From Gordius sp. MW1 (taxonomy: Eukaryota > Nematomorpha > Gordioida > Gordea > Gordiidae), in NCBI GenBank assembly GCA_964036665.1, contig OZ038527.1, positions 15,593,835 through 15,657,834 on the forward strand: a stretch of DNA of 64,000 nucleotides, in the 5' to 3' direction. This document shows positions 1-12,353 of this stretch, one piece after another. The notes beneath the pieces were generated by a model. That model saw nothing but the letters and a program-made list of their open reading frames with translations, made no database searches and had not been told where the DNA came from. Both the position numbers and the translations under genes were made by a program. Each line of letters begins with the position of its first letter. Positions within the stretch are counted from its first letter, which is position 1.

Positions 1-3
1 TAG

Positions 4-108
4 ATCGATGTCACACTCAATCACCCATTGAGACTCCTTAAAGAAAAATATGCTAGCACTGCTGATTTGGTTATTTTAAGCCCAAAGCACAACACAACTC
101 ACAACTAA
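4..108 (+). CDS. Possible terminal exon of an unidentified upstream gene (partial)
   Basis: Directly after a TAG that could be a splice acceptor, an open frame of 34 codons runs to a TAA at 106-108. The peptide starts IDVTLNHPLRLLKEKY and ends in LVILSPKHNTTHN. The composition (amphipathic, Leu/Lys-rich, few Asn/Ile runs) looks more like coding sequence than the surrounding AT-rich DNA. It would be the last exon of a + strand gene that lies left of the window. I do not recognise the family. A chance open frame cannot be excluded because it is short. Confidence 0.3.
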   Translation: MDVTLNHPLRLLKEKYASTADLVILSPKHNTTHN

Positions 109-248
109 CTGAAAGGTCTTTGAAAATGAGGAGACTGTTATTGACATAAGGCTCCTTTATTAATTCAAAAATCGCTGCTGTCTACTCAGCATCCTTTTAT
201 CGAATGCGTTAATAACAAAACTACTACAGCCATATACATACATACATT
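109..248 (+). promoter_or_regulatory. Presumed original 5' flank and leader of DCAF1
   Basis: This short stretch lies between the possible upstream exon and the duplicated DCAF1 start site. Before the transposon at 254-1565 arrived, it would have directly preceded the DCAF1 initiator codon, so it is the best candidate for the ancestral leader and proximal promoter. It contains a short ATACATAC repeat at about 234-246. No clear TATA box or initiator can be named. Confidence 0.35.
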
Positions 249-362
249 ATGACGGGACCGGGTCAAAACCGCAGAAAAAAAACAGCAGAATTGGTCAGAA
301 CTGATCAAGACTGGTCAGAACTGGTCAAGATTGAACATCTGTTTATTGATATGATGAATTAA
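249..362 (+). other. Duplicated start codon opening a 37-codon upstream ORF
   Basis: The left target-site duplication of the transposon carries a second copy of the DCAF1 ATG (249-251). Reading from it gives 37 codons that run into the transposon end and stop at TAA 360-362. If transcription still starts upstream of 249, this would be an upstream ORF ahead of the true DCAF1 start at 1569. It has no recognisable protein family and is a by-product of the insertion. Confidence 0.6.
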
Positions 363-364
363 AA

Positions 365-765
365 TGTAAGTTTTAACCTATCTTTTATTCATAATTTATA
401 TTATAGATGTTGTATACTAATACTTCCATGGATATCATATTATATTTACAATTTTGGAAATAAAGGAAATAGAATTAAAAGTTTTAACCTAAAATTCTAT
501 TCATAATTTTTATTAAAGATGTTGAATACCAATACTTCCATGGATATGATATTATATTTATAATTTTGGAAATAAAGGAAATAGAATTTAAGTTTTAACC
601 TATCTTTTATTCATAATTTATATTATAGATGTTGAATACTAATACTTCCATGGATATGATATTATTTTTACAATTTTGGAAATAAAGGAAATAGAATTTA
701 AGTTTTAACCTATCTTTTATTCATAGTTTATATTATAGATGTTGAATACTAATATTTCCATCTTA
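365..765. repeat. Tandem array, about 111-bp unit, ~3.5 copies
   Basis: Units begin near 365, 479, 590 and 700 with AGTTTTAACCTATCTTTTA-like sequence and each contains ACTTCCATGGATAT. They differ by a few bases. The array fills the left half of the transposon at 254-1565. Confidence 0.85.
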
Positions 766-780
766 GATTGGTGAGGAGGG

Positions 781-868
781 TTAGTGTTTTAGGTCGGGGT
801 TAGTGTTTTAGGTTGGGGTTAGTGTTTTAGGTTAGGGTTAGTGTTTTAGGTCAGGGTTAGGGTTATAT
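781..868. repeat. 19-bp minisatellite, TTAGTGTTTTAGGTNGGGG
   Basis: Four and a half perfect or near-perfect 19-bp units start at 781, 800, 819 and 838. The unit looks like a degenerate telomeric repeat spaced by GTTTTAGG. It is internal to the transposon, so it is not a chromosome end. Confidence 0.85.
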
Positions 869-1568
869 TGATTATCTAAAAGTCATATTATTCTGCTACT
901 TTTTAATCCTGCTACTTTGACCCTTTAAAATGTTTTGCCTTTACACTCATTTAAGTTTTTTATATAAATATTTACTAGATTATAACAGACCAATTTTATT
1001 AATATTTACTAAATTATAACAGACAAATAATCAAGTGGTAATAATATTTAACATTGCATCTCTTTCTTTATATTTTAGATAACATGTTGTTTTTAGAAAT
1101 TGAGATGGGTCTATTTCACTGTTAGTATAATGTTCTTTTAAATTATTGATACAAGATTCTTTGTTGATTTCTTTCTTAGATTTTGGGTTTATTGTTTTTC
1201 CTTGGTTTATTTTATAGATATTTGAGTTAGTTTCTTTCTTTATCTTTTTGAGATAATCAATAAATTGATAAATATTGGGTCTGATGATTTTTACCCATAT
1301 TAGCTTTGATGTAAGAATATTGACCAAGGGTCAGTACCTGCCCACTTCTTGAAGATTTTTTAAATTCTAACCAAATATGCATTAAAATCTATATTTTGTA
1401 TACTTATTCTCTTCTTGCTCAAAAATGAGACAAATTCTTTAAAATAAGACATGAAAATAACAATGTTTTGTCGTATAATTCTAAAATGTCTATGCGCTTC
1501 GCATTTTCCATCCCCCCGACTTTTTCTGCTATTTTTTCTTAATTCTGCTATTTTGACCCCGATTCATT

Positions 1569-4500
1569 ATGACTTCACCTGTTGAAGTTCTCAATGGAAT
1601 ATTAAATGAATGGCATGAAAAGTCAAGAAACGAAGGCTTTATACCGTTGAAAACTTTAGAGAGGTAGATTTCATAATTAAAATTATAAATTTTAATTAGT
1701 TTATGTGAGGTTGTTGAAGAGCAAACCGATATTTTTTACAAAGGTGATCCTGATCCATTTGATGAAAGACATCCTGGTAAATCAATTTAAAAATTAAATT
1801 AAAAATAATTTTTATTTTGTAAAATGTTTTAATCTTATAGCAAGGATAGACCCAGAAGGTGGATTGGGACTTGTTCTGAAAGCTATTTTGAAACATGATG
1901 ATTTCATGAACAAATTGGTTAATGACTATATGAACTTTAGAAATTACTCACCGCAAGGTGAAAATTCGGTTTTATCAGCATCATGCAGGTTGTTTCTTGA
2001 TATACTGCCTGGAATGGAAACATCTTTTGTTTTATCTGAAGCGGTATATAGATTCTTGATTAATTTATTTTGCCTTATTAGGATGGCTTGTTGAATCGAT
2101 TATATGAATGGGCAGAAAAGGCTGAAGAACCTTTGTCTTCATATGCAATTGGAATTATATCTTCTGCAATGGAAATACAAGAATTAGCTTGTGAATCTAA
2201 AGAAAAAAATGCCAGACTAGTAAAGAAGACTATGTTTCTATATTAAACAAATATGTTTAGGTCCCTATTTTGCTTAAAAAGCTAAAATACCTGTTATCCA
2301 CTGATTCAGATTTTATAGAAAATAATCCTGTTAATAAACCATTTTCAGCTATATTTGGACAAAATTCTAATTTGAATCAAAAGATTATTCATGATGACGT
2401 TAGCCAAGGGTTTAAAAGGAAAAAGTCTAATTCTCCTAGATTTATATCTAACGCTATTCTTAAAGAGAATGACTCTAAAAAACGAATCAAAATTAATGAA
2501 AGTGGTGATCATATTCAAGTAACCTTGCTCTATTTGTAATTTCATAAATTTTATAAGGATAATAATAGTAACTCAAATTGGGCTGATATGCAGCCCCACA
2601 TTATTGGCTCATATAAAATGAGCCCTTTGACTTCAGAAATGAAACAAAGAATTATCTTAAAATACTTAACTGCTTTAGGAGGTTACCAAGAGGTATAACT
2701 AAAATTTTAATACAATCACAATATTTAAGCATGTCCCTGCAATTTTTGAACATGATGCCTTAAATCTCCTGTTTGACTATATTGAAATGGCCTCATCACC
2801 AAATTTTCACGATGCATGTTTAACATTTAAGTCACTTCACTATTTAGCCAGTTTATTTGTACACAAGAAGTTTGCTTTAGCATTTATTAATGCAGGGGGA
2901 CTTCAAAAACTTTTAAATATTTGTCGTCCATCCATGGCTGCCACTGGGGTATCATTATGCCTATATTATCTTGCCTACTATGAGGAAGCTATGGAGAAGG
3001 TAGTGTTTGTGATGCATTTGTTATTAATTATAATTATAATTAGCTATATGTATTATTTATAAAAATATATTTATAGATATGTCAATTGCCCTATTCTACA
3101 ATGCAGAAATTAGTTGAGTAAGACATTATTCTTAACTACCTTAAATTAACCTTTATATTTCTACATATAAATTTATCACAGATATGTTTTATGGCTGTTA
3201 GTTTGCTCACACCAATCTGGACGTACTCATGCAGTTTTATTTTTTTCTGTATCATTCTCATTCAAAGTTATTGTGGATATATTTGATTCCCAAGATGGGT
3301 TAAGGAAACTTTTTAATATAGTAACATACAAATCTTGCATTTTATACATTGATTTAAGTTGAGCACCCTGGATATTTTGAATAATGAAATTGAAACAGCT
3401 TTTATGTCGGAAGATGATCTATTTGTAAAAAGGCAATCTTGTAGATATACTATAATTGCTCTCAAAAAATATTTTGAGACGCACTTTTTGCTTTTATCTT
3501 CACAAAGTTTCAAATATGGCCAAAACAATCATACTGAAATTGCTATGAATCTTACTGACATAGAGATGGAGAACAGCAATCATTCTGGTTCTAATTTTAG
3601 TATACTAACTGTTGACACCCGAAATCAATCTTTGAATGATTCTAAGCCTTTGTCAATCACTTACAAAGTAATAATAATTATTTTTTATGCAATAAACATT
3701 GTTATATTTATGTTTTGTTTAGCCTGTGAAGTCAACACCTCAAATACTATTATCTGCCATGAAAACCATAGCTGATTTATACACGAGCCTTAATGACTGG
3801 AAGCCAATGCAAGAATTTTTGTGCTTGGGAGGCATACCCTTGTTATTAAAGATCATAATGCTTGCTGGTGATTGGATGTTCCATGGACGGTTTGCAACAT
3901 TAATATCATCTAAAATATATCATCAATATGAATTATTCCAATGAATTAATTGACGCATCTCATATTTTTTTGCATTATTCCTTCAGGGCAGAATTAGTGC
4001 GTAATGCACTGGATATCCTAAAGTTTGCAACCTTCATACAGCCGTCGATCCAATTGCAATTGTGCAAATCTCTCAATTTTTCGTTTGGCGACGAATCGCA
4101 TCAGTCCAGTTTGACTGGCATATCTACCATCCTAATGATGGCTGAAGGTACTATCGTCAGTGATCCCGAAGCTCAGAAAAGTGCATTGTCGGTCATTATC
4201 AATTGCGTGTCTGGTCAAGTTAATGGATTAAAGGTATGTGTTTAGAGCTATTATTGCATGTAAACACAAAATTATATTTCGAATAGACTCCTGTTTTAAT
4301 AAATAACAAGCGGCGATCGGCGAAATCTTCCGAAGATGTGCTCCATAAAATGTGGAAATCTATCCGTGATAATAATGGATTAATGGTGAGTAGTACCGTG
4401 TACAACTTTTTATTTCGATGTTTAGTTTAAAATACATGATGCTTGAATGTTTATTTAAATAGGTTTTACTGAATCTTTTGTCTGTCAAGACTCCACTTAC

Positions 4501-7500
4501 AGATGCTGACGAAATACGATACCTGGCATGTAAAGTGAGTATCATTTTAAATGTATATTTCCAAAATTGATACGGATCCCTTTTAAAAGGTCTCCCCCTA
4601 TCAACCCCAAGTCATTTATTAAAATTTTTACGACCTTAATTTTGGAGGAGAGGAGTTTATATTTAATGCTATAATTAATTTTAAACTTGTATATAGGCAT
4701 TGTATGGGTTGATGCGTAGCGAAACTTTGCTTCAAATAGCGTCTAAATTGCCCATATTTAACAACGGCCAATTGCAACACCTAATGAAGGAACCGGTGCT
4801 TCAGGATAATCTAGCCATACACCTTCAATTTTGTCAATACGCTAAGCAACTACTGCAAACAATAAAGGGTCAAAAGTGCGTCGACTTAATAGTCACATAT
4901 AAAATATTTCATTACCATTGCTTTTTTTTAATTTCCTTGCCTAATTTTTGACTCTTAGTGAACTCCTCACCTTTGAGATATTGCATTACTTTGATAAATA
5001 ATGAACTTAGTCAACTAACATTTTAAGTATATGGTGGATTATTATCACACTTTTGAAGCGACAAAATAATACCTCTTCATTTTATGCTGTTCTGTAGATC
5101 ACCTTCCATCGCGCACCTCTCCTTGGACCAAATGCATCGCGCTAACGTGGTAGCCCAGACCAAAATAAATTTCAGCAAGAAAGAGTTGTTGCACCTCATA
5201 TACAAATACCTGCTGGAACAGGGCCTCAAAGCATCCTCTTCTGCCCTAATCGAAGAGGCTTGGGACCTACTCTTTTCTGGCAACCCACACTCCGACGATG
5301 TTACGTCATTAATGCCTTTTGGCATTTCTTTGCCACCTAACAATTACCTTAACGCATTAACCAACTCGCAACAACCGTATGGCGCTATCGCCTTGAGGAA
5401 TGGGACATCGCAAAATGGTCCGAACAATTACATTCACATGAAACCCTTTCCTTCCAGAACGACCGCTTTCAAATGCATCACTAAAAGCCTTTGTGACTCC
5501 GAAAGTTCCAATGCTAACGGTACCCTTAAAAAGAGTAACGAAGAGCGCGATGCTGTTACAGATCTCACTTCACCACAACCTACCCCGGGCAGCATTGATA
5601 CTGTTGACCCCCATCGGCGTAGTAGTAAAAAAAAGGTGGGCCGCATGAAAGGAGATAAAAGTCAGAAAAAAGCCGTAAACGAACCTATCGATCCCCCTTC
5701 CACAAAAATAAGTAAAGGAGAAAAGTTAAAACTTAAATTATCCACTCATACGCCATGTTCTAATCCAAAAGCCAGAATTCTGTATAATACGCCCAAGGCT
5801 ACTCCTTCGTTCAATGGGTCGTTTACAGAAATTTCTGAAGCAACGCCCAATAACAACCTCTCTCTAATATCCACTGGCGCTTCGATCAATGCCAACCAAA
5901 GTGAGGGTAAAAAACCGAATTGGCAAAGGAGTGATAGCATTTTCTATCAACAAAGTCCTGCTTTGAGGTTAGTTTAGCTTTAAGATTTTCATCTCATTTT
6001 TTAAAGTTTTATAGCTTTAAAGCGTTACAAAAAATGAATTGATATTAACTGTTGTGTTTTTGCTTGTAGAAAACTGCATAACATGCAGCGGTTAGGGGAA
6101 ACGAGTATCAAATTGGAGAACATAATTACGGAATATCTCAGGGAACAGCATTCGCATTGTCAAAATCCGATGGGAACTTGTCCCCCATTTTCCCTCCTAG
6201 CTCCTCATCAATGCCCCATCCCACGAAACAGTCGATCAGCATCGCTCAATATCACCAAAAGACATTCTCACATTCCCGTACGAATGATATCTCTTTTTTT
6301 TGACTTTTCTACCCTGATTATATTGTCTGTGCTCTTTTATAGATTTTTCCACTGTACGGAGGCTTGGATGGGAAGTTGCTGGATAAAAAATACGTTTACA
6401 GCCGTTTGAAGGGGAGTAAAGTTATTAAAGATCCCGAAGAAGAAGCGCTATTTACGTGCTGCACATTTCAGAAGGTAAGCTAAAATGCACGTCGTAAAAC
6501 TTACACTTACATTTTCATGTTAAACATTTGACGGCGATTCAAAATATGAAAATCCTGGTCGCACTTAGCATTTTTTTTGAAAAATTATAAATTGTAATTG
6601 TCTAATTGCTTTTAAGAATTGTAGTCTGTTCTGCCGTTAAAGAGTTAATTGATGGTCAAATTTTGTAAAATCCGCATCACCTTTCTTAACTTGATAAATA
6701 ATTTATATTGAGACAGAGTCTCTAAAACTTTTACAAATAGTTACGAACAAATTCAACGAGCGATATTTATAAGTAGAAGATTGAGAGATCAATCTATTTA
6801 GTCTCACCCTTTAGAATCATTAAAACTGTACCTTAATCTCACGTGGCTTAAATTAATTTTTCTGTTTCTGACAGGGAAAAATTTATTAAACTAGAAACAA
6901 AACTAAAGTAATATGCATGTAAAATCCTCCATTGAAAAATGTTTTTAATTAAAATCGTTATAAATCATATTTGCGATTAACCATTCGCGTATTCGCGCGC
7001 GAAGGTAATTATTTTTTTTAACGTTACATTTTTTCGTTCTTAACTATTACTCGGTCCTTCGGCCCTCGTGGGAAGGGGGAGGGGAGAAGGGAAGGGGGGA
7101 CGACTCATCTTTACTTCGCATAAATGTATCATATTTGCTATGCAATTTATGGGCGAGAAAGGTGGGAAGGGGCGAGAATGCCTATAGGGGGGTATTAAAT
7201 GCCTAATGATTAATTAATTATTTATACAAATTTTCCATTTATAGGCAAAATGTAATATAGCAAAATGTAATATAGGCAAGGGTTAGGGTTAGATTTAGTG
7301 TTTGCATCTAGTTGCGTATTACATTAGTTTTTACGGCCTTTAGTGATTATGGGTCTAACAAACATTATATTATAAAACATCACAATGTTAAGAATTTGCA
7401 GAATTGTTGGGAGAAATTTTTGTTGAATTTGAACAATTTTTAATTAAAAAAATCAAAAATTTGGCGAATGGTCATTTTTTCTCCATTGGTCAGTACCAAC

Positions 7501-10500
7501 AGATACTCTATAAGTCAATGAAAGCCAAAAAAACGGAAAAAAAATTTGATGCTCACTTTGGCCAATGGTCATTTTTTTCCATCGGTCAGCAGCCAGCACA
7601 CGGTAAAAATGGATATAAATTCATAAGAGTAAAAAAAACGAAAAAAAATTTTCGAATCACATTTTGGCCAATGATCATTTTATTCCATTGGTCAGCAGCC
7701 AGGACACGGTAAAAGTAGATATAAATTCATAATAGTCAAAAAAAACGAAAAAAAAATTTTCGAATCACATTTTGGCCAATGGTCATTTTATTCCATTGGT
7801 CAGCAGCCAGCGGACGGCCAAAAAGTCATAATAGCAATGGTAGGAACAGGAACAATCATAATAGTCAAAAAAAACGGAAAAAATAATTTCGATTCACATT
7901 TTGGCCAATGGTCATTTTTTCCATCGGTCAGGAGCCAGCGGACGGCCAAAAAGTCATAATAGCAATGGTAGTAACAGGAACAATTATAATAGTCAAAAAA
8001 AAAACGAAAAAATAAACTTGGATTCACATTTTGGCCAATGGTCATTTTTTCTTTGGTCAGCAGCCAGTGGACGGCCGAAAAGTCGTATTGGCAATGGTAG
8101 TAACAGGAACAATCATAATAGTCAAAAAAAAGAAAAAAGAAACTTGGATTCACATTTTGGCCAATGGTCATTTTTTCATTGGTCAGCAGCCAACGGACTG
8201 CCAAAAAGTCTTATTATCAATGATAGTAACAAGAACAATCATAAGAGTAAAAAAAAACTCCGGGATTCTAACCCAAAAACTAGTTAAATTGCATAGCAAT
8301 TAAAAGTAAACAACTTTTATTTATGTTTATTATATAATAGATAATTTAACAAATCTTATATATAACACACCGAGGAAGATAGAGATGAGGGGTGGGGCAC
8401 CTCTTATGCATTAATTCAAAAAATAACACAGCGAGGGAGATAGAGATGAGGGGTGGGGCACCTCTTTCTCATGCATTAATTTAAAAAATCGATAACCTAA
8501 TATACCCAATGCAAATAGATAGGGAGGGTGTATGCGGACGCGGACGTGACAAGACATCGGTAAACAAAATCAAAAGCGAGCCCATAAATTGCATAGCAAT
8601 TAATAAACCTAACCTTAGACCAGCTTGTAAAATTTTTCAACTTTATACCGACTCAACCTTGAATATCAAAGTTCCCGTTCATTTTTTAGGGCAACGCCAA
8701 CGTGATATACATCGGTACGGAAGCGGGTGAAATTAGGACGTATAACGTAGAAACGGGAGCCGAGGACACGACATACGTCCTAGGCAACATTATAAACCCC
8801 ATCCATTGGTGCCGTGTGGCTCCCACCCATTCTACCATTGGTAGCTCTGTCCTGGCAACTGACAAGAATGACTCCATAATTGCCACATACTCCTTCGAGC
8901 AGTGGAGACCTTGTGCTTACGTATGGAATCTTACCGACACCTCCCAGCACAAATACCTGTTCGAGAATTGCCATCACCCCGTCTTTAATAACAGCGGCTT
9001 GACGTCGCGCCTCTTGGCCACTGAAAATGAGAAAGCTCACGTAACTTTACCCTTTAAATATACGCATCTCTAGCTACAGATTTTTATACTTCTGGTTTTG
9101 ACTTATCTAATTTGTGCATGTTTGAGTAAAAATCTGTTTCTTCCGTTCAAACTTGTGTCCGCTTTCATTAATTTTCTACTTAAACATGTTTTTTCTCCCT
9201 GAATCCTATGGACCTGGCTGCTTGTGAATCATTTTAGCATATATTATACATTATCATATATGTGTTTTAGATATATGATTTGTACACGGGGACGAAGATT
9301 GTAACGCTATATGATGCATCTCTCAGCAATATGTATGCCAAAAACAGGGCCGTGTTTAACGTTACGGACGATTACGTTCTCTCCGATGGTATCCTGTGGG
9401 ATTCGGAGAGTGGCCATGCCGTTCACAAGTTTGACAAACTAAATCCCAACATTAGTGGTGTATTTCACCCTAACGGCTTTGAAGTCATCATAAACACCGA
9501 AGTGGTAAACGATATTATTTTTACTTTATTGCAAGACACATTTATAACGTTTTGGGATTTATAGTGGGATATGCGGACTTACAAATTGCTCAACACCGTT
9601 CCCACATTGGATCAATGTCGAATTCATTTTAATCCAACCAACGATATCATATACGCACGTAAGTTTCCAAAGTATTAAATTTAAACTATCACCCGGGAAA
9701 TTTTGGACGGTTACAACTATTTTATCTAGTAGAAACGGTTATTGAAGTCGGGTTTGGATCTTTTGTCAATCAATATATGAATTATTTAGCGTTTATAATT
9801 TAAAATTTAAACCAAATAGGTCACTATTAAAAATTTCTAGCATTGATTTTAACACCTGATCTGGGGAAGAAATTTTTGGCAATGAGTTTAATTTGCGATA
9901 AAGATTCACATTTTAAACCGAGTTGGGGTTAAAAAATTTACTTACGCTGAACTTACACCGCCCCGCCACATTAATCAGGCACCCCCGATATTTATCATTA
10001 AACCTTATTATCTCCCCTTACACCAGTGCTTCACGTGGAAAACGAAGATGAAATAGGTGCCGTCGGGACTGATGACGAATTTGGGATGAAATCCTGTTTC
10101 GATACCTCAGTTAGGGTCGTAGATGCCAACACTTACACCTCGCTCGTTACCGTGGATACCCGCAAGACCATATTTGACCTGTGCCCCGACACTTGCAACA
10201 AGTACGTGGCCATCGTGGAAAGTTGTAGCAAGGATAACGCCCTAGACGCCCTCCTACCCCGACACGACGATGACGACGACCGCTTGTGTAGGCTTTACGA
10301 AATTGGTCGTTCCAAGGACGTGCAACAAGAAGTATTAAAACATCCATATATGGTTTTGTGGAAATTTAATTGAGTTTGATAAAGATGGTTTTTTGGTGGG
10401 GAAAATGCAATTTTATTATATTGGTTGAGGGTCAAATTTTTTAATATTATACATACGTCAATATCAAGTCAATCGTGGTTTGACTAAAAATGTATTTTGC

Positions 10501-12353
10501 ACATTAGCTCTTTGGTTTTGTATTTTATGTATGCTTAAAACTTTAAGGCTGAAGAAGAAGAAACTGAAGGAGAGCATGAACTTGACTCTGATGGTTCGAG
10601 CGACGAAGATGATGAATATGACGATTACACCATTACCGACCCATCCGATTACACATCCAATACAAGTAAAATCATTTGTAATCTCATCACTTTACCTGGG
10701 CTTTTTCGACCACATATTAACTATTATTAAGCAATTCTCGCGCCCTCCTGGGGAAAAAACTTGTTTTTTATGTCCAACGTTACGCCACCTTCCCCCTCCT
10801 TCCCAATAGCAATTGTCTGTGCCGTATTCACTCAACACTGCACTACCATCATCTATGTTTCAACTATTATAGACTTTAATATTTTTCCTCAAAATACATC
10901 GCCAGCCGCCGATAAGATCGATAGGTTATAAAAATTTAGACTTGTTTATCCGTCGTGTATACCAAAATAATTAATACAGTGCACAATCCTTAATGGATAT
11001 ATTTTACATGAAAATGTTTAGAACTTTATATTAGGCTAAGTGTTCCTTAAATATATGCATGATCGATTAATCAATAGATTTTGTATTTGGGAAACATAAC
11101 AATTCCACCATAAATAATAAGAAATTTGAATTTTCACCGCCGCCTCCCGCCCAGAATTGCATAGCAGATAAATACTGCTTTTCTGCGTAGAAAGAGGCTA
11201 GTCCAGGAGCGCAGCCCCTCGCGACGTCTGAACGACTGATTTAATATTAAAATCTATTTGCCTTATTTAAAAGCAAATTTTCACATTTCCGAACTAATAT
11301 AACTGGCATCCACTAGAAATCTACCTCCTTTAATCATTCCTTTACGCGTAATATTTTACTATTGCTATAAATTTAACAGTCTATAAAGAGAAGGTTATGC
11401 TATAGATCACTCATACATTTTTTATAATTACCAATGAGCAATCAAATACATGTTTTTAAGGTAATATTTTAAACTTCTCTTTTTTTATTTATTAGACGAC
11501 GATGAGGATTCATCTTACGAAACCGTCTCATCCGACGAATCAAATGCAAATTCCAGGTCATCGCGAAGACCCCAAAGTAATATGACAACGACTACATCCA
11601 CCAGTAGTACCTTGTACAATTTAAACGATCCCGTCCTTTCTACCGCTACGCGCAGTCGCAATTCTCACAGGAACGCTGGGCGAAGAAATAGAGGAGGTTG
11701 TTTTCATACATTCGTTAGTCAACAACTTTAATTAAATACTTTTTTGAAAAGTTAAGATAGATATCGTTTATTGAATTTAAAATTACTAAATTGAGAGCAT
11801 AAGCGCTGGATTTAATGTTTTTACCGGCATTACAATGTGTGTAAATCCAATCATTTATGCAGGACGGGTTGCTTCTCGCATAGGTCACGGCAGGCCCAAT
11901 GCGCGTAGACCTGTCGAAACGAGCGAGGCTCTGCCTTCAATTTTATCTTCGAATGTCGCCACAACGACCAACACCACCAGCATTATCCATAGTGGTTCGA
12001 ATCAACCGAGCGATGGCTTAAACCAGTTGGAAGTTATACAAGAGGAGCCTGTGGAAGAAATAACCGAGCATCTGCAATCGACCACTACTTCGCATGGCCC
12101 CGTCGAGTCTAACGAGATAACGAATGCTTCCCAACCCCCAGTAGTCTCCTCGAACCCTGCTCCGAGGCAACCAAATCGGCATAGGACCAGGCGTGGCTCA
12201 TCAACAACCCGACCAAATAGGAGACCGGGTAATGGAGCTAGAAGGAGCCAGGGTGTTCAGCGACAGCAAGGTTACAGGGATCGTCGAGATGCATCCTATT
12301 TCGCAGACGAATATGAAGTTGTGGAGGAGGAGGATGATGAAGAACAAAATTAA
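1569..12353 (+). CDS. DCAF1: DDB1- and CUL4-associated factor 1 (VprBP), substrate receptor of CRL4 ubiquitin ligase
   Basis: 25 exons, 1810 aa: 1569-1663, 1700-1776, 1841-2043, 2082-2219, 2261-2518, 2558-2692, 2730-2999, 3077-3117, 3182-3320, 3359-3667, 3723-3889, 3987-4233, 4287-4385, 4463-4534, 4697-4875, 5098-5967, 6070-6277, 6343-6474, 8690-9040, 9271-9504, 9565-9658, 10027-10331, 10548-10665, 11496-11696, 11863-12353. The family recruits substrates to DDB1-CUL4 in the nucleus. Visible parts are the helical N-terminal half (aa 1-800, with [12 protein letters not shown] and [17 protein letters not shown]), a LisH segment (~833-865), a Ser/Lys-rich linker (to ~1100), the EYLREQH segment, a WD40 region (~1170-1541), an acidic stretch (1542-1580) and an Arg-rich tail ending EEEDDEEQN. 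The start aligns with the usual family start (MT...). The family is commonly near 1500 aa; the excess is linker and tail. The first DDB1-binding WDxR motif reads WDSE (W1373); the second is WDMR (1409-1412). Confidence 0.95.
7455..8275. repeat. Minisatellite, 98-129-bp units, 7 copies
   Basis: Seven units each contain TTGGCCAATGGTCATTTTTT and a following CATTGGTCAGCAGCCAG. They start near 7459, 7557, 7662, 7770, 7899, 8027 and 8155. The unit grows from about 100 to 128 bp along the array through an added segment (AGTCATAATAGCAATGGTAG). Open frames across the array are repeat artefacts. Two diverged units in the opposite orientation lie at 36825-36900 and 37150-37225. Confidence 0.85.
8362..8492. 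repeat. Tandem duplication, ~64-bp unit, 2 copies
   Basis: Two adjacent copies share GATAGAGATGAGGGGTGGGG and CACCTCTT followed by ATGCATTAATT. They belong to the right part of the intronic element. Confidence 0.8.

Larger units (their letters stand above)
254..1565. mobile_element. Non-autonomous hAT-like element inserted at the DCAF1 start codon
   Basis: The 1.3-kb element is flanked by identical ATTATGAC copies at 246-253 and 1566-1573 (CATTATGAC if one more base is counted). The inverted ends share the core GGGTCAAAA followed by an A/T-rich step and GCAGAA. The left end carries a subterminal array of GGTCAGAACTGGTCAAGA-like motifs (about 288-330). A second right-end-like sequence at about 890-923 suggests a composite or internally duplicated element. 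There is no transposase. The interior holds two tandem arrays. The 8-bp duplication is typical of the hAT superfamily; assignment rests on that and on end structure. Confidence 0.75.
7050..8610. mobile_element. SINE/MITE-like element with TTGCTATGCAATTTATGGGC ends, in DCAF1 intron 18
   Basis: Inverted copies of TTGCTATGCAATTTATGGGC sit at 7135-7154 and (reverse complement) 8580-8599. Outside the left copy is a GC-rich block (7050-7110) with CTCGGTCCTTCGGCCCTCG. The block 7050-7230 recurs in reverse complement at 37433-37590, where the same end sequence also appears, so this is a dispersed family. It accounts for most of the 2.2-kb intron 6475-8689. No coding capacity is seen. The class is uncertain; the second copy carries tRNA-like B boxes. 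Confidence 0.6.

Noticed and set aside
781-868. A chromosome end, from TTAGGG-like repeats
   Set aside because: The run is short, degenerate and lies within a transposon interior flanked by genes.
5077-5940. Antisense open frames opposite DCAF1 exon 16
   Set aside because: They are shadows of the long sense exon. Sense codons match the family, antisense ones match nothing known.
7404-8303. Overlapping open frames on both strands (102-134 codons) in the 7.4-8.3-kb region
   Set aside because: They lie wholly inside a minisatellite whose unit is free of stops in several frames. The peptides are repeats of the unit, inside a DCAF1 intron.
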